Origin: Comamonadaceae bacterium
GTDB taxonomy: Bacteria > Pseudomonadota > Gammaproteobacteria > Burkholderiales > Burkholderiaceae_C
NCBI GenBank assembly: GCA_947450675.1
Contig: CANFWI010000009.1
Span: forward strand, 1-64,000
Direction of reading: 5' to 3'
Length of the DNA: 64,000 nucleotides
Shown: in pieces, positions 61,642-64,000 of the stretch
Position numbering within the stretch: the stretch's first letter is position 1
How the letters are laid out: each line of letters begins with the position of its first letter
The notes under the pieces: model-generated
The model's database searches: none
What the model was told of the DNA's origin: nothing
The model's input: only the letters and a program-made list of their open reading frames with translations
Position numbers and translations under genes: made by a program

Positions 61642-62405
61642 GGCTGCACATTTTTTTTAGCCGCGTCCATCATGGCGGTGAGCATGTCTAAGCGTGGATG
61701 CATCGGCCGTGGGTAGGCGGTTCTGCTGTGCGAATGTCCCAAGGCCAAGGCCGCTTCGGCCATCTTGTAACTCAGCGGCCCGGGATTGATCACGGGAACC
61801 GGCAAACGACCTTGGAGGTAACCGTGGGCTTGGTGCATCGTGGTCGACCCGAGGATGATGACGTCCGCACCATCGATCTCAATGGCTTTCATGGCCGCAG
61901 CTTCGAGCAAGGGAAAAACTTCTTCTTCCTTGCCCGACAGCAAGCCCTGGTTGTCGGGGCTGACTTCAATGGCCCTGACTGACGCGCATTTGTGATGCAT
62001 CCCCAGCTCGTCCAATGCTTTTTTATACAGCGGCTTCCAGCGGCTGGCCATGGTCAGAATGGAGAATTTGTCACCCAGCATGAGCGCCGTCAACATGGAC
62101 ACCTTGCCCGGCCCAAACACGGGAATGTCGAGCACGGATCGCAGCGCGGCCACGCCGGAGTCACTCATGGTGTCAATGCAGACGGCCGCAAAGCCTTCCT
62201 CTTGCGCCCTGCAGCCGGCCTCAAAAATAGAGGCATCGGCCAACACAAAATCATGGTGACTGGAATAGTTCACCGGCCCGGCTTTGACCGAACGGTATTC
62301 AAACTGCAGGTCCGGGCCAAACTGCAGCCCTTGAAGTTGCTGCTGCCGCAGCGCCAAATTGTCTGCTGACATGGCAAAGGGAACGATGGTCAACACTTTT
62401 TTCAT
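61638..62405 (-). CDS. Aspartate/glutamate (hydantoin) racemase superfamily protein
   Basis: MKKVLTIVPFAMSADNLALRQQQ...AAVCIDTMSDSGVAALRSVLDIPVFGPG...DVIILGSTTMHQAHGYLQGRLPVPVINPG. Confidence 0.88.
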   Translation of the reverse strand: MKKVLTIVPFAMSADNLALRQQQLQGLQFGPDLQFEYRSVKAGPVNYSSHHDFVLADASIFEAGCRAQEEGFAAVCIDTMSDSGVAALRSVLDIPVFGPGKVSMLTALMLGDKFSILTMASRWKPLYKKALDELGMHHKCASVRAIEVSPDNQGLLSGKEEEVFPLLEAAAMKAIEIDGADVIILGSTTMHQAHGYLQGRLPVPVINPGPLSYKMAEAALALGHSHSRTAYPRPMHPRLDMLTAMMDAAKKNVQP

Positions 62406-62508
62406 CAAGAACTCCAAGTTAAAAGACGCTCCAGCGTGCTGAACGCAAGTGAAGACTATTCAAAAGCAGGCATGATGCAACGTCCGTGAACCTCAGAAAA
62501 GCAAAATC

Positions 62509-63075
62509 ATGCCCGTCATCTCCATCACCTTGTTACCCGGCTACAGCGCAGAGGCCGAAGCGCGGCTGGTGGGCCGTGTAGCGGTCGCGGCACGCTCGGT
62601 TATTGCCGCAGCCGCAGCGGGCACCACGGTGTTCGTGAACCACGCCCACACCTACCAACGCGATGGCCGGGTGTTCTCCAAGGGCGGGCCGGAATGTGCC
62701 GACGCCAGTGCGCTGGTGCGTCATTTTCTGGAGCTGATGCAAGCGCGCCATTTGACGGCAGCCAGCGCCCTGCTTTCGCCAGATTTTGTGATGCACTTTC
62801 CGGGTGATACCCGCATGCAGCAACTCGACGAATGGGTCGCTTGGGCCAAAGTCCGCTACAGCCGCATCGCCAAAGACTACGAACGCTTTGACGAGAGCTG
62901 GGCCGACGGCGTCACCGTGGTGTACTGCTCGGGCACCCTGAACGGCCTTTGGCTCGACGGCACGAGCTTTGAGAAAATCCGCTTCATCGACCGTTTTGAA
63001 ATTGCCGATGGAAAAATCCAAAGACAAGACGTCTGGAATGACTTGGCGGAAGTCAAAGCCCAGACGCCCGTCTGA
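62509..63075 (+). CDS. Tautomerase-like N-terminal domain (Pro after Met1) fused to an NTF2/SnoaL-like domain
   Basis: MPVISITLLPGYSAEAEARLVGRVAVAARSVIAAAAAGTTVFVNHAHTYQRDGRVFSKGG then VRHFLELMQARHLTAASALLSPDFVMHFPGDTRMQQLDEWVAWAKVRYSRIAKDYERFDESW. Confidence 0.78.
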   Translation: MPVISITLLPGYSAEAEARLVGRVAVAARSVIAAAAAGTTVFVNHAHTYQRDGRVFSKGGPECADASALVRHFLELMQARHLTAASALLSPDFVMHFPGDTRMQQLDEWVAWAKVRYSRIAKDYERFDESWADGVTVVYCSGTLNGLWLDGTSFEKIRFIDRFEIADGKIQRQDVWNDLAEVKAQTPV

Positions 63076-63079
63076 AGGT

Positions 63080-64000
63080 TCAAGCCTGTGATGATTTCCA
63101 GGCATCCAGGATCTCGCTTCCAGTCGCCGCCCAGACACCTTTGTGACGCATGATGTGCGCCAGTGCTTCTTCTAGCGCGCGCATGCGGTAAGGCTGACCG
63201 ATCACCCAAGGGTGCAACGAAATGGCCATGACCCGCCCACCCGCCGTAGCCGACTCTTTGTACAGCAGGTCGAACTGGTCGCAGAGTTGGTCCCTGAAAT
63301 CATCTTCGGTGTGGTGGTTTTGAACCAAGATGGTGTGATCGTCCATGTCGATCGGGTGCGGCATCGCGTGAATCGGCCCGCTGGCCGTGCGCATGGCGTA
63401 GGGCATGTCGTCATTGACCCAGTCGCAGACGTAATCCATGCCCGCAGCGCCCAACAAGTCCAAGGTACTGGCCGACTCTGACTTGGCCGGTGACAACCAG
63501 CCCCGCACCGCCTGGCCACTGGCCCGACGCAAGATCTCTAGCGTGGTGTCAATCAGCTTTTTCTCATCGTCAAGCGCCAGACCCGCGTGGTGCAAATGAT
63601 CCATGTCCAGGCCATTCGCCATGATCTCCCAGCCCCGCTGCGTGCACTCTTTGATGAGCGATGGGTAGCGCACCGCGACCGCAGCGTTGACCGCCACAGT
63701 CGGGCGAATACCGTGTTTTTCAAGCGCCTTCATGATGCGGAAAATACCCACCCGGTTGCCATAGTCGCGCAAGGTGTAGTGACGCAAATCCGGGTAAGCG
63801 GTCTGCATGGCACCAGGCGGTTTGAAGGGCACGCCCGCCATGTTCAGCGGAAACCACTCCAGTGCCGGCACCACCCACAATGCAACTCGGGCGTTGTTTG
63901 GCCAGACCACGGGTTTGCGCTCAGGCAACATCGACCAGTCGTAATGGTCATGGTCCATGCCGTAGCGGCGCAGCGGATAGTCCAGATAATTCTCAGGTAC
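63080..64000 (-). CDS. Polysaccharide deacetylase family protein (NodB/PuuE-type), partial, runs off the right edge
   Basis: VPENYLDYPLRRYGMDHDHYDWSMLPERKPVVWPNNARVALWVVPALEWFP...HTLRDYGNRVGIFRIMKALEKHGIRPTVAVNAAVA; reading frame open to the window end. Confidence 0.9.
   Translation of the reverse strand, partial: VPENYLDYPLRRYGMDHDHYDWSMLPERKPVVWPNNARVALWVVPALEWFPLNMAGVPFKPPGAMQTAYPDLRHYTLRDYGNRVGIFRIMKALEKHGIRPTVAVNAAVAVRYPSLIKECTQRGWEIMANGLDMDHLHHAGLALDDEKKLIDTTLEILRRASGQAVRGWLSPAKSESASTLDLLGAAGMDYVCDWVNDDMPYAMRTASGPIHAMPHPIDMDDHTILVQNHHTEDDFRDQLCDQFDLLYKESATAGGRVMAISLHPWVIGQPYRMRALEEALAHIMRHKGVWAATGSEILDAWKSSQA

Overview
The window reads as a contiguous stretch of a high-GC betaproteobacterial chromosome. 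The gene content suggests Burkholderiales, probably Comamonadaceae-like; this is inferred from the protein families, not from a search. There are no rRNA or convincing tRNA genes, CRISPR arrays, IS elements or prophage. Housekeeping blocks: pgsA-uvrC, earP/efp, rmuC, pncB, a phasin, ggt, dnaG-rpoD, and gcvTHP behind a glycine-riboswitch-like leader. Accessory blocks: (1) a NitT/TauT-type ABC transporter with an alpha/beta hydrolase next to a fluoroacetate-dehalogenase-like gene (about 0.3-5.7 kb). (2) An exopolysaccharide locus of two convergent operons (about 30.5-44.3 kb) with EpsB/E/F/G/L-like proteins and a VanZ + WecG/TagA fusion, but no EpsH exosortase. (3) A probable 11-gene minus-strand operon (59.7-49.5 kb) encoding a Liv-type ABC importer, a truncated SDR, a GntR/UTRA regulator, LeuC/LeuD-like hydro-lyase subunits, a fumarate-reductase-like flavoprotein and a KRCGH-motif isocitrate-lyase-superfamily lyase. 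Across a divergent promoter carrying a perfect 9-8-9 inverted repeat lie an MmgE/PrpD protein, an Asp/Glu-racemase-like protein lacking the second catalytic Cys, an NTF2-like protein, a tautomerase-NTF2 fusion and a polysaccharide-deacetylase/PuuE-type hydrolase. Block 3 is the best candidate for an undescribed system: a possible catabolic pathway for a substituted (methyl)maleate/succinate or cyclic imide. Start codons were adjusted by eye; all family assignments come from motif recognition and no database search was run.
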